From positions 1 to 36,699 of the IMG/VR virus record IMGVR_UViG_3300037502_001878: 36,699 nucleotides of DNA. One strand, written 5' to 3'. This DNA is from a virus. The notes under the pieces were generated by a model, which saw only the letters and a program-made list of their open reading frames with translations, ran no database searches and was not told the DNA's origin. The position numbers were made by a program, and so were the translations under genes. This document shows, in pieces, positions 8,008 through 16,497 of the stretch. The first letter of the stretch is position 1. The number at the start of each line of letters is the position of its first letter.

Positions 8008-10997
8008 GATGGCCCCACTCGCTTGTCGATGTTTGGCCTGAAAAGACCTTGCTTAATACCGACCTGAATAGTCATGCCAGTTAACTCAAAACCTGCACCA
8101 TCAACACCATCATCGTTTAAGTCTTGAATGGTAAATCTAATTGCTTGGCACTTTTGAATCCCAGGCCTGATTTCAATTTGGTATACAGGATCAGCGCCAC
8201 CATAATAACTTTCTTCCCCATAATAGCCTTCGCCGTAATAGCTTGAGCCCAAGATGGTTTCAGTATCATAGAGAAAAGTCTCACGGATTGATGGATCAAA
8301 GTCATAAGCCAAATCAATTTTGAGGCGGTGCTTTGATTTCAGCTTTCCAATAAAAAGAACGCGGTAAATCCGTTGAGCCCCCTGAAGATTTGCTGCTTGT
8401 ATCCAAGCTGTGGTGATCTTTTTGGTAACAGGAATAAGCCCATCAAAGTAGGTGCTAGTGTTTTCAACATAGATCGAACCATCATCCTTTAGGATTGTCC
8501 ATTTGTTCTGCCAAAGAACAGAGCTAAGAGCTTCCTTATAGGTAAACGCCGACCATTCGCCTGCGTTGTAGTTATAGCTCAATGTCACGCCATCGCTTGT
8601 GGTGAAGCGCACTTCATTGAACTGATCGCACAGAATCGCACCAGTCACAGTCAAATTATTGTACCGCTCAACACTTTGTCCGATGTAAATAGGCTCAAGA
8701 GAGCGGCTCAAAAGATAGTAGCCTTTATTAGACTTAAACATGATTCCTAGAGGCATACTAACGATCGACCTTGGCTCAGTGGTGCCCACATCGGTCGTGA
8801 TAAAGATGGGCTGCTGATAATCGTCTAAGGCTCCGGTTGATGTTGGCCCTTGTCCGATTTGGTAATAGATTTCACTCTCTTTAAAAATGAGAAGCTTTTC
8901 ATCTAAGCGGGCAATCCCTTCGACTCTTCCCTTACCACTATCAGCTCTAAAGCTTAACTCTTCGGCAAAGTCCATTGATTCATTTATGATGTGCTCTTTG
9001 GAATAGCGAACCAGCATCCCATCCTCAAGACCTGCAACGATCAAGCGGTTTCGGTACTCCTCAACAAGTCTCGCTGATCCTGGGGAGTAGTTTTCAAGCA
9101 CCCCACCAGTCGTGTATAAAACGTCATTAGCGCCGATTGTAGCATCGCTTGTTAAGTCAGTGATGGTCACAGAATCGACTGTTGTGTCGTTGAGCTTGGG
9201 GCTTGATTGGCTAGTAAAACGATAGAATGTGGTCTCGTTCTTCTTGGTTCTATACCCTACAATCAGCACCTCAGTTCGGCCTGACAAAGCCGTTTTCTTA
9301 GTCACTCTCAGCGTTGGAATGTTAAAGGTGATCTGCTGAGTATTGGTGCCGCCTGAGAATGTAGCAGTAAATGGAATGCTCGGGGCTGATCGATGGAGTT
9401 GCCCTTGGTTATCCGTCCATTCATAACAAAACACATACTGATAGGAGCCATTCTCAAGATTCCCGCCTGTCAATGATCTTGTGTTTTCTGTGATTGGCTC
9501 AGGGAAAAAGTGGAAGTTATGCTCAAAAGCACTCACGCCGTCGTAGTCATAGAGCATTCCGCCTGCTATATGGACGTTCTTTCCGATCTCTTTAAAGTTA
9601 AAAAGATTCTTTTCATCAAAGTTAAACTCTGTGACCTGAACGCCCAAAGTGGTGAAAACATTCCCATCAACGCTTTGAAGCTGTGTTTTAATCAGGTTTG
9701 GATATTTATTTGAAAATATGTTAGAGAGGCTTGAGTTCTTAGCCGTCAAACCACCGCCCTCATATTTGGCAATTACTGAGGCAACCTGAAGCTTCTCACC
9801 AGAAAAGTCATCATTGAGAACAAAATAGGTGCTCTGCAAAGTCGATTCATGTGCCCCGATCATGTAGACGTTTGAATCAGCACCAAGAAACGCCTTACCA
9901 GTTAAGCCAAGTGAACGAATTGAAACCTCAGCAGTCCCAACAACACCGCCAAATGTGATGGTGTTAGTTTTGATTAAGGCATTCGATTTGGTCGCATTAA
10001 AAAGCTCATAGTAAACATGAAGAGTTGTGTCTCCGATTAGAATGCCTGTGATGTTTCTGATGACTGTGGTGGTGCTATCAATAGTGCCAGTGTGAGCAGT
10101 GGAAAGATCCAAGTTTAATACTGAGCACGTTAATCCATCGGTCGGGTTAGCATAAAGCGCATAGATCGCATCATTCAAAACACCATCAAACTTTGAAACT
10201 ATGGCAACGCTTGAATCCCCAGGCAATGAAGTGAGAACAGGCGCAGGGGAGCCAGTCAAAGAGGTCCCAATCAATCCATTTTGCTGAACGTAGCCTACCT
10301 CGCAAACGCCTGAATTGTTGTTGAAAATATACACAAGGTTATTGCCATGAGGATGCAGGTCATAATTGTTTTCTATATTGCTTGCAACGGTAACAACAGT
10401 CTCAAAGACAGAGGGATTAAATGGATTAAGCCGTCTTAGTTTCCAATTGCTTCCATCAATAAAATAGACCAAGAGATAGGTTTTGCTTGCAAAGACTTTT
10501 GGCTTAACACCACTGGCTGCAATCGTAACATCCGACAAGATAGGGAGACCTGAAGCATCGTCAATCACAGTAGCATTGATGCCCGAGCCTTGCTCATAAG
10601 CATAGACTGAAACACCTTTGAGGCTATTCCCATCAGGTACAGATTGCGAAAGGCTATTTCGCACAATGCTTTTCGAATTGATCGCGACAGCACTAATGGA
10701 ACCTCGATCAGACCACGCATCATTGGATTGGATGTAAGAAAACAAACAATCATTAGTTACAAGTAAAAGCTCATCTTGGAAAGTCATAAGCTTCTTGGCG
10801 TTCTCATAGGATGTTGTTGTCCCTATGACGTGATTGCCAAGAAGATCAGCCCCATACCGAGTTGAAAGCGTCATCTTCTTAGTGAAAACAGCGTTTTCAA
10901 GTTCGTGCATCTTATCGGCCTGCACGACCTTCTCATCAAACTTTGTTTCTATCCCTTTGCCGAAAATAATAGGGATGTTTTGTTTTTGAAGTGGCAC
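8004..10997 (-). CDS. Tail nozzle / tail tubular protein B-like
   Basis: A 997-residue beta-rich protein, the longest in the genome. It has repeated strand patterns of the beta-propeller type (for example LLVTNDCLFSYI, TYLLVYFIDGSNWKLRRLNP, RLIVAGLEDGMLVRYSK, KLLIFKESEIYYQIGQGP). Near the C-terminus (about residue 925) is a Tyr/Gly-rich stretch with three YYGE/YYGG units. Large propeller-like proteins encoded between the adaptor and the ejection proteins are the nozzles of short tails (P22 gp10, T7 gp12 analogues). Size, composition and position all fit. No peptidase or glycosidase motif was seen. An enzymatic tail protein is the main alternative. Confidence 0.65.
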   Translation of the reverse strand: MPLQKQNIPIIFGKGIETKFDEKVVQADKMHELENAVFTKKMTLSTRYGADLLGNHVIGTTTSYENAKKLMTFQDELLLVTNDCLFSYIQSNDAWSDRGSISAVAINSKSIVRNSLSQSVPDGNSLKGVSVYAYEQGSGINATVIDDASGLPILSDVTIAASGVKPKVFASKTYLLVYFIDGSNWKLRRLNPFNPSVFETVVTVASNIENNYDLHPHGNNLVYIFNNNSGVCEVGYVQQNGLIGTSLTGSPAPVLTSLPGDSSVAIVSKFDGVLNDAIYALYANPTDGLTCSVLNLDLSTAHTGTIDSTTTVIRNITGILIGDTTLHVYYELFNATKSNALIKTNTITFGGVVGTAEVSIRSLGLTGKAFLGADSNVYMIGAHESTLQSTYFVLNDDFSGEKLQVASVIAKYEGGGLTAKNSSLSNIFSNKYPNLIKTQLQSVDGNVFTTLGVQVTEFNFDEKNLFNFKEIGKNVHIAGGMLYDYDGVSAFEHNFHFFPEPITENTRSLTGGNLENGSYQYVFCYEWTDNQGQLHRSAPSIPFTATFSGGTNTQQITFNIPTLRVTKKTALSGRTEVLIVGYRTKKNETTFYRFTSQSSPKLNDTTVDSVTITDLTSDATIGANDVLYTTGGVLENYSPGSARLVEEYRNRLIVAGLEDGMLVRYSKEHIINESMDFAEELSFRADSGKGRVEGIARLDEKLLIFKESEIYYQIGQGPTSTGALDDYQQPIFITTDVGTTEPRSIVSMPLGIMFKSNKGYYLLSRSLEPIYIGQSVERYNNLTVTGAILCDQFNEVRFTTSDGVTLSYNYNAGEWSAFTYKEALSSVLWQNKWTILKDDGSIYVENTSTYFDGLIPVTKKITTAWIQAANLQGAQRIYRVLFIGKLKSKHRLKIDLAYDFDPSIRETFLYDTETILGSSYYGEGYYGEESYYGGADPVYQIEIRPGIQKCQAIRFTIQDLNDDGVDGAGFELTGMTIQVGIKQGLFRPNIDKRVGPS

Positions 10998-11007
10998 AAA
11001 ACCTCCC

Positions 11008-12294
11008 TTAAATTTCTACATAACGAATACGGCCATTTACAATACTCATTGTCAATGCGCTATTGCTTACTCTTATTTGAAATTCAATCGTTGTTGAAAT
11101 TCCTGATGCGCCTAATGGATAAAGCATGGAAAACATACTGAGTGGGTAATAATAATCATCTAAAGCATCTAAAAAACCGCCGACAGTATTTGTGTAAAAC
11201 GAAGAACCTTGAACAATTTTGAACTGCCCAAAATAATTCCCACTCGCAGTTGATCTAAGCTTGATGTAGCCATCAGTGTTAGGCTGCGGAGTCATGGTCA
11301 AATAGATCCAAGGGCTTTCAAATGTCTGAGTGAAGCTTCCCAAAGAAACAAAACCAGTTGAAGTTGTTGAGGTGTTAACATTGATCACATTACTAAAGTT
11401 AGTCGCTCTCAATTTTCCACGGTTAATGTTTGCAGAGCTAAACACCTTCGCATCGGTCAACATATCATCAGCAAGACGATTGGTTGTGATGCCTCCGACT
11501 TTGATCTGCTGATAGTCAATAGTTTCATCAGCTATTTTCGCACCAGTAACATTTTTATCAACAAGCTTTCCAGTAGTGATACTAAGGTCGGCAAGTTTTC
11601 CAGTCGTAACATTCAGATCCTTGATCTTGGCAGTCTCTACCGCATCCGTTGCAATATCAGCAGCTACGATCTGCCCAATCTCAAGAACGCCGAGGTTTGA
11701 AGACTTAATTGGAAGAGTGCTTGCTGGATAGTTGTCAGGAAGGCTCCATGTAAGGTTGCCGGCCTGAGTGTTTTGCTGTTGGATCTTAGCAAAAGGGCTG
11801 CTTGCTAAGTTTCGGTAAATGCTAATAGGGCCAGAGTCGATGAATGCCGTGACACCTGGAGCCTGTAAGAATGAGTAGCCCTTAGAAATGTCACTGTAAT
11901 TCACAGCAACGCCTGGAGTGGTTGAATAGTCCCCACCGATGCCGCCCACGCCTGATACGTTAATTGCACCGCCAGAAGTGATCTGCACAGGAGTACCGGT
12001 ACCATCATTGAAAAACAATTCGTTTCCAAGCTCATAAATCAAGCTTGAGGCAGTTGGTGCGCTGCTAAGATTCTGCAAAGCAAGAGAGGCAATCTCTGAA
12101 AGCTGATTGTTATTAAGGCTCAAAGTCTGATTGATATTTAAGCCTGATGGAGTGATCTTTTTCCCGTTGCTTGTTGAGTGGTCATGCTCATCAATCAGAG
12201 TAAGGGATGCATTGATCTCATTGGCCCAGTCAGGTCCTTGCGTTCCTAAAGGTCCAACAACCGGAAGAACTAGATTCATATATGGAGTTGCCAT
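11008..12294 (-). CDS. Tail fibre protein
   Basis: A 428-residue protein. The N-terminus contains the pattern DWANEINASLTLIDEHDHSTS..GKKI, a recurrent phage fibre head with an HDH motif that probably binds metal or the virion. Residues 205-290 are a repetitive shaft with units such as TGKLADLSITTGKLVDKNVTGAKI. The last 130 residues are a beta-rich tip (ESPWIYLTMTPQ, GYIKLRST). It is encoded between the 109-residue protein and the nozzle. It is likely a fibre anchored at the tail hub, and its placement apart from the other fibre genes suggests a separate appendage. Confidence 0.7.
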   Translation of the reverse strand: MATPYMNLVLPVVGPLGTQGPDWANEINASLTLIDEHDHSTSNGKKITPSGLNINQTLSLNNNQLSEIASLALQNLSSAPTASSLIYELGNELFFNDGTGTPVQITSGGAINVSGVGGIGGDYSTTPGVAVNYSDISKGYSFLQAPGVTAFIDSGPISIYRNLASSPFAKIQQQNTQAGNLTWSLPDNYPASTLPIKSSNLGVLEIGQIVAADIATDAVETAKIKDLNVTTGKLADLSITTGKLVDKNVTGAKIADETIDYQQIKVGGITTNRLADDMLTDAKVFSSANINRGKLRATNFSNVINVNTSTTSTGFVSLGSFTQTFESPWIYLTMTPQPNTDGYIKLRSTASGNYFGQFKIVQGSSFYTNTVGGFLDALDDYYYPLSMFSMLYPLGASGISTTIEFQIRVSNSALTMSIVNGRIRYVEI

Positions 12295-12303
12295 TCTCTC
12301 TCC

Positions 12304-12636
12304 TTAAAAAATATAGAGCTTCGCGGTGACAGTTGCCGAAGCCTTTAAAATAATTTGTTTAGATTTAAAGTTATTAACTGTTGATGATTCCCAAATATCA
12401 GCTTGAGCGTCTTTTCCTACAATGGTCCATCCTTGGGCCACCCGATCAAGTCCATGATTTATGATATTGTCTGCCCCTCCAGAAGAAAGCAACACAACAA
12501 CTAAGACACCATTCTGGAAAGGCGCATTCTGAAGCTGTGATAAACCAATATCAATATTGTCCTGAATTTGAGTCAGGTGGAACCCAAGGATGGGATCTTT
12601 AGGATTTAATACAAGGCGCTTCAGCTTAGTAGCCAT
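12304..12636 (-). CDS. Small tail-associated beta protein
   Basis: A 109-residue protein. I place the start at the ATG at 12636 (MATKLKRLVLNP), 11 bases inside the end of the adaptor gene. The longer upstream reading frame would overlap the adaptor by over 130 bases and is Ser/Arg-rich shadow sequence. The core has the pattern INHGLDRVAQGWTIVGK, then a short gap and a terminal strand-rich tail ending ATVTAKLYIF. A similar NHGL-x-R-x-P/A-x-GW layout is widespread in small phage tail or head-closure proteins. The exact role is unknown; position between adaptor and fibre argues for a virion part. Confidence 0.65.
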   Translation of the reverse strand: MATKLKRLVLNPKDPILGFHLTQIQDNIDIGLSQLQNAPFQNGVLVVVLLSSGGADNIINHGLDRVAQGWTIVGKDAQADIWESSTVNNFKSKQIILKASATVTAKLYIF

Positions 12637-13303
12637 AGTCGAAGAACCTATACTGATCGTAACGTGAACCGATAATGTCAGTAGTCTTTTGCGGCTCACC
12701 CTGATCACGATCTTTAGACATTGTAGCAATACGGTCTTTGACCATCTGAAGCTGTGCAATCAAAGCAGAAGGATCTGACTCTTCTTTGACCATACACTTA
12801 ATTGCAGCATCAAGAATGATGAACTCTTCCCAGCCATTCACACCGTCAAGCACGTCAGAATCAGTTACAAGCTTCGTGAATGTTGGGACATACCAAAGCA
12901 CCACCGATGCGATTTGCGGGGCTTGTGGCTTAAATACAAGCTTTTGGCCCCATACTCCGTAACGGACGATCTCAGGCCGAGCATCAAGATAGTTGTAGAG
13001 ATGCCGGTCACGGAAGTTAAAGCGAGACATAGGCACAGGCTTGTTATTGACGTAGTAGTCAACGCCTAGAGTTTTGTACCAATCAGATGGCAAATTGTAC
13101 TCGTCTTGACCAGCCACAATTGGAATAGTCTGAGACTTAACAAAGTAATCCTCTGCTGCCTGCACTAACAAGTCATGCAGAGCAGACGCCGAGCCGTTGA
13201 TAAAATCAGTCAGCTCGGCATCTTTAATAAATAGTGAGTTTTGTTGATCGGCCCGCGCGCGGACCTCATCTTTTAAATAGGACAAAGTTACGGTTTGGGC
13301 CAT
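12626..13303 (-). CDS. Head-tail adaptor (connector) protein
   Basis: A 225-residue mostly helical protein. The N-terminal region (YLKDEVRARADQ, LFIKDAELTDFINGSASALHDLLVQA) is typical of podoviral adaptor proteins. A middle segment (LPSDWYKTLGVDYYVNNKPVPMSRFNFRDR) is followed by beta strands carrying Y-V-P in VLWYVPTF, and then a long helical region with EEFIILDAAIKCM. This layout is common in phage adaptors that bind under the portal. It lies between an acidic 88-residue protein gene and the tail block. The gene closes with RFFDYGY. Confidence 0.65.
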   Translation of the reverse strand: MAQTVTLSYLKDEVRARADQQNSLFIKDAELTDFINGSASALHDLLVQAAEDYFVKSQTIPIVAGQDEYNLPSDWYKTLGVDYYVNNKPVPMSRFNFRDRHLYNYLDARPEIVRYGVWGQKLVFKPQAPQIASVVLWYVPTFTKLVTDSDVLDGVNGWEEFIILDAAIKCMVKEESDPSALIAQLQMVKDRIATMSKDRDQGEPQKTTDIIGSRYDQYRFFDYGY

Positions 13304-13308
13304 CTCAA

Positions 13309-13575
13309 CTACTCCATTTCTTCAATATAAGACTTTTCGCCTTCCATCTCTTCTTCTTGTGCTTCGTGCTCTTGACCACAAAGCTGAATAAAAGACTTCA
13401 AAGCACCAACCAAAGAGCTAAGGCTGTTCGTTTTCACAGCACTCATGATCTCTTCAGCAGCAGCCATCAAACCAACTTGGTCCTTTGGCTCTTTTACTTC
13501 CTTCTCGTTGCCTTTTTCATCACCAAGGATGATCGCGGCAATTCTCTTTTGATCGTTAAGCATACCTGGCAACAT
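13309..13575 (-). CDS. Small acidic helical protein of the head operon
   Basis: An 88-residue protein. The middle is AAAEEIMSAVKTNSLSSLVGALKSFIQLC and the rest is strongly Glu/Lys-rich. Similar short proteins with an AAE-I-x-x-A-V..ALK-F-I-x-L-C pattern sit near capsid and adaptor genes in many phages. No enzymatic motif is visible. It follows the decoration-like protein gene by 11 bases and precedes the adaptor by 5, so it is part of the head-completion group. Its function is not known. Confidence 0.6.
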   Translation of the reverse strand: MLPGMLNDQKRIAAIILGDEKGNEKEVKEPKDQVGLMAAAEEIMSAVKTNSLSSLVGALKSFIQLCGQEHEAQEEEMEGEKSYIEEME

Positions 13576-13586
13576 TAGTTACCTCC

Positions 13587-14249
13587 TTACTTAACAACAG
13601 AAGAGTTACGAAGAAACGCCTTAAAGTGAACTTTGCAAGCTGCTGCAACTTCAGTAGGAGTCGCGCCAGAAAGCAATGAGAAAACGATAGTCTTGGCACC
13701 GCTAACATCGGTTGATTTGATTTGTGGAACCAAGTCAACAGGAGTAGCAGCTTCAAGAGTGAGCTGAACATCCATCAAAGCATTGAACTTGTTGTCCAAG
13801 GTTACAGTGTACTCGCCAACGCCTGTGCGGGCAGCAGTAGCACCTTGGATAGTTTCAGACGCAACACCATCAACGCCACCAGTCAAGAAGACAGCAGCAG
13901 CCGCAGAAACGGCAGTTGATCCTGAAGCAACTGCAACGCTGATAAGAGCAGCAGCAGGAACAGAAGCATCAAGAGCAGTCTTGAGTTGTGTTTGAGTAGT
14001 AACGCCGGTCTCGATAACAACGCTGATGCTGTTACCAGAAACAGTTACAACCTCAGCACCAGCAGTACCGCCAGCTACTAAAGTGATGTTGATAAGGTTA
14101 CCAGCAGCACCGAAAGCATCAGCAGTGTAAGTCATACCTTGAGCAGTAACAGCTGCTTTAACAGCTTGAACAAGGCTGATTGTTCCGTGAATGCTTGTGA
14201 GCATTTTGGTATGTGAGTACAAGAATTGTGTGAAAAGTCTATTTGCCAT
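13587..14249 (-). CDS. Probable capsid decoration / minor head protein
   Basis: A 220-residue Ala/Thr/Val/Ser-rich protein with almost no Trp or Cys. Residues about 35-125 hold a domain with GGTAGAEVV, GNSISVVIETGVTTQTQLKTALDAS and GSTAVSAAAAVFLTGGVDG; that GVTTQTQL..ALDAS pattern is frequent in phage structural proteins. The C-terminal third is a second beta region. It is encoded immediately downstream of the major capsid protein gene, separated from it only by a strong hairpin, which is the usual place for decoration or auxiliary capsid proteins. A head fibre is the alternative. Confidence 0.6.
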   Translation of the reverse strand: MANRLFTQFLYSHTKMLTSIHGTISLVQAVKAAVTAQGMTYTADAFGAAGNLINITLVAGGTAGAEVVTVSGNSISVVIETGVTTQTQLKTALDASVPAAALISVAVASGSTAVSAAAAVFLTGGVDGVASETIQGATAARTGVGEYTVTLDNKFNALMDVQLTLEAATPVDLVPQIKSTDVSGAKTIVFSLLSGATPTEVAAACKVHFKAFLRNSSVVK

Positions 14250-14281
14250 GTGAAAACTCCCTTAATTGGTATGGGTTAGAC

Positions 14282-14307
14282 GAATAGGGAGGCCCCCCTC
14301 CCTATTC
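14282..14307 (-). other. Strong hairpin after the major capsid gene
   Basis: A perfect 11-bp inverted repeat (282-292 and 297-307) with a 4-base loop lies between the capsid gene stop (14320) and the next gene start (14249). On the minus strand no U-run follows, so it is not a standard intrinsic terminator. A 3'-end stabiliser or RNase-processing site that raises capsid mRNA relative to downstream genes is plausible. Confidence 0.7.
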
Positions 14308-14319
14308 CAATCAATTTAA

Positions 14320-15549
14320 TTATACTTTGAAATGTCCGTTGTAGCCTGGAGCATTGCAATGCATGTTTGCGTAGTATCCGATACGGATTTCGATGCCATC
14401 AGAAGTGGCTTCTCTGAGTGCTTCCAAAGTATCCATGTTGAGGATACGAGGAGCGCCTTTAAGAGATGCAACTTCCCAGCTCATGCGAGTCAAGAAGAAC
14501 GCTGAATCAACAGGGATCATCTTATCACAGTAAACAGTCACAATCTTGTTGTGGGCCTGAAATTTACAGCCTTGGAAGCTGATCTCAGGAGTCACCTGCA
14601 TAGTTGTGTATTGAACCTTAGCACCCAAAGCCATGATCAACTCTGCGTACTTGGTTTCGTTCAACCAAATAGCATCGTATTTGTTCATACCTTCTCGGTA
14701 CATAAGCTTCGCAGCTTGGATCAAAGCTTCTTCGATAGAGTAAGAAGAAAGGTCTTCAGTGATACCAGCCAAACGAGTTGGGTCAACGGTACGATCAACA
14801 CCGAAGAAAGGAGTTGCAGAAGGACCGCCGTAAGGAATCCAAGCTTGCAAACCAGCCATCTTCAAATCGTAGTCACCAGCAACAAAGATATAGTCAGAAG
14901 CAGCAGCAGTTCCGACGATAGTTCCGATGTTAGCAGGAGCGCCACCTTGAGAAGCAGAAACTACAAAAGTTCCAGCAATACGGTTAACGCTTACGATGTA
15001 CATAATGCCAGACTTAACTGAACCACCGCCGTCAGCAGCAGAAAGCACAAGAGGCATTCCAACTTCAAACTTAACGATGTCTTCAGGTTGAGCCAAGACA
15101 ACAGTAGAAGAAGAAAGGTTCTGAGATGCAGACAATTGTCCACGAGAACCTGATCCAGTTCCTACAACGTCGGCAGCCATATCGTTAGAGATGTTTTGGA
15201 AAGCACCATCGATCTCAACTTGGCGAGCAGATGCGAAAGCACCAGCGTCGTTTTGAGAAGCTTCGATAGTCTCGTTGTCGATGCTGATGAGTTCGTAGTT
15301 ACGAACGCGCTCAACCAAGAAAGCAGCAGACTTAGTGTTAGTCTTGTTCCCTTGAGCAGTTGTAAAGGTAGCGCTTCGGCCCGCAGGGTTTCCGTAGATC
15401 AGGGGCACTTTCTTATTTTCACCGTAGAAAGTGTCTGACTTAGGAAGCCAAGCAAGAAGAGGACGATCAGCGTATACAAGGTTCTCAACGCGCTTCTTTG
15501 GATAAAGCGTTTTGAGCATTGGTGCAAAGTTAGTTAAATTTAAACCCAT
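14320..15549 (-). CDS. Major capsid protein
   Basis: A 409-residue protein beginning MGLNLTNFAPMLKTLYPKKR. It has the composition and length of HK97-fold capsid proteins, with an N-terminal arm, a long central helix pattern (DAGAFASARQVEIDGAFQNISNDMA) and beta-rich P- and A-domain-like segments. The ending GIEIRIGYYANMHCNAPGYNGHFKV is typical. It lies directly after a scaffold-like gene and before a decoration-like gene. No N-terminal protease-type delta domain is evident, so assembly probably uses the separate scaffold. A dense set of well-used codons and the flanking hairpin suggest high expression. Confidence 0.85.
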   Translation of the reverse strand: MGLNLTNFAPMLKTLYPKKRVENLVYADRPLLAWLPKSDTFYGENKKVPLIYGNPAGRSATFTTAQGNKTNTKSAAFLVERVRNYELISIDNETIEASQNDAGAFASARQVEIDGAFQNISNDMAADVVGTGSGSRGQLSASQNLSSSTVVLAQPEDIVKFEVGMPLVLSAADGGGSVKSGIMYIVSVNRIAGTFVVSASQGGAPANIGTIVGTAAASDYIFVAGDYDLKMAGLQAWIPYGGPSATPFFGVDRTVDPTRLAGITEDLSSYSIEEALIQAAKLMYREGMNKYDAIWLNETKYAELIMALGAKVQYTTMQVTPEISFQGCKFQAHNKIVTVYCDKMIPVDSAFFLTRMSWEVASLKGAPRILNMDTLEALREATSDGIEIRIGYYANMHCNAPGYNGHFKV

Positions 15550-15582
15550 TTTAATACTCCATAAAGTTTAGTTAGTAGTTAT

Positions 15583-16497
15583 TTATCTCTGCAAAAGTCG
15601 TTTAGCTTTCTCAAGCAATACTCTCGGGTCTGCCTCATCAACTTCATCGGTTGATGTGGAGCCACTGGAGGCGGTGTTTGACAGCGTTGTAGACATCGAA
15701 CTAGCTCTAACTGGTTCACTCTCTGCTTGGTGATTTGTCTCTGCTTCTTTGTTCTGAGCTTGGCTAAGGTCTGGCACGCCAAAAAGCTTTCTTAACTTTT
15801 TCGAGCCTTGGTATTTTTCCGATTCTTTTTCTAGGTATGCTTCAACTTTTTTTGCTGCTTCATCGATCGGTAAAACTTCTTCCGTTTTATTGTAATGCTC
15901 TTGTATCACACTGTAAACTAGATTATGAGCGCCCCAAATGTTAACAAGCTCAAAGTCATCGGCCTTTTCTAAACATTTTGCCTTTATTTGCTCATTGAAC
16001 TGTTGGAGTTGAGCCTCCTGAAGTTGCTTCTTAGCATTCTCTTCACGCTCTTTTGCTTCTCGCTCCATCTTCTCTAGCTTTTCCTCAAGGGCTCGAACGC
16101 TTGGGTCTTTTGTATGCTTACCACTGATCACATAATCAGTTAGCTCATCATAAGTGAGCCCAAACTTTTCCATCAGTGCCAAGGGATCTTGCTTCGCTGA
16201 GCTTTTGAGCTTTTTGTACTCAAGGAACTCCTGAAATTCAGGGTCCTTCTTTTGCTCCATCAGGCGCTTTCGTTCTTCTTGCAGGCGCTTTTCTTCTTTG
16301 GCCAGCATGGCAAACCTTGGCGAAATGTATTCATCCTTTGGCGGCTCAACTGCTGGCTTAGCTTCTACACTCTCAGTCTTTGGAGCTTCTCCTCCGACTA
16401 TGGCTTGGGCTTCGGCTTTAATCTCACCAGAGGAGGCTTCCCCTTCATCGCTAACGGTTACTGGTGTGGGGCTGCTTAATATACTTACTGCGTCCAT
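15583..16497 (-). CDS. Scaffold protein
   Basis: A 304-residue, highly charged, Glu/Lys/Gln-rich protein with almost no aromatic clusters. Residues about 60-180 are long coiled coil (KEEKRLQEERKRLMEQKK, LEEKLEKMEREAKEREENAKK). After this comes a segment of the form ELVNIWGAHNLVYSVIQEHYNKT..VLPIDEAAKKVEAYL, a recurrent pattern in podoviral scaffolds. The tail is acidic and Ser/Thr-rich. It sits between portal (1-base overlap with the portal stop) and capsid, where scaffolds are normally encoded. It would guide procapsid assembly and leave the head before maturation. Confidence 0.8.
   Translation of the reverse strand: MDAVSILSSPTPVTVSDEGEASSGEIKAEAQAIVGGEAPKTESVEAKPAVEPPKDEYISPRFAMLAKEEKRLQEERKRLMEQKKDPEFQEFLEYKKLKSSAKQDPLALMEKFGLTYDELTDYVISGKHTKDPSVRALEEKLEKMEREAKEREENAKKQLQEAQLQQFNEQIKAKCLEKADDFELVNIWGAHNLVYSVIQEHYNKTEEVLPIDEAAKKVEAYLEKESEKYQGSKKLRKLFGVPDLSQAQNKEAETNHQAESEPVRASSMSTTLSNTASSGSTSTDEVDEADPRVLLEKAKRLLQR

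Noticed and set aside
12637-12759. N-terminal extension of the 109-aa protein to 12759
   Set aside because: Would overlap the adaptor gene by over 130 bases and is rich in basic shadow residues; ATG at 12636 is a cleaner start.
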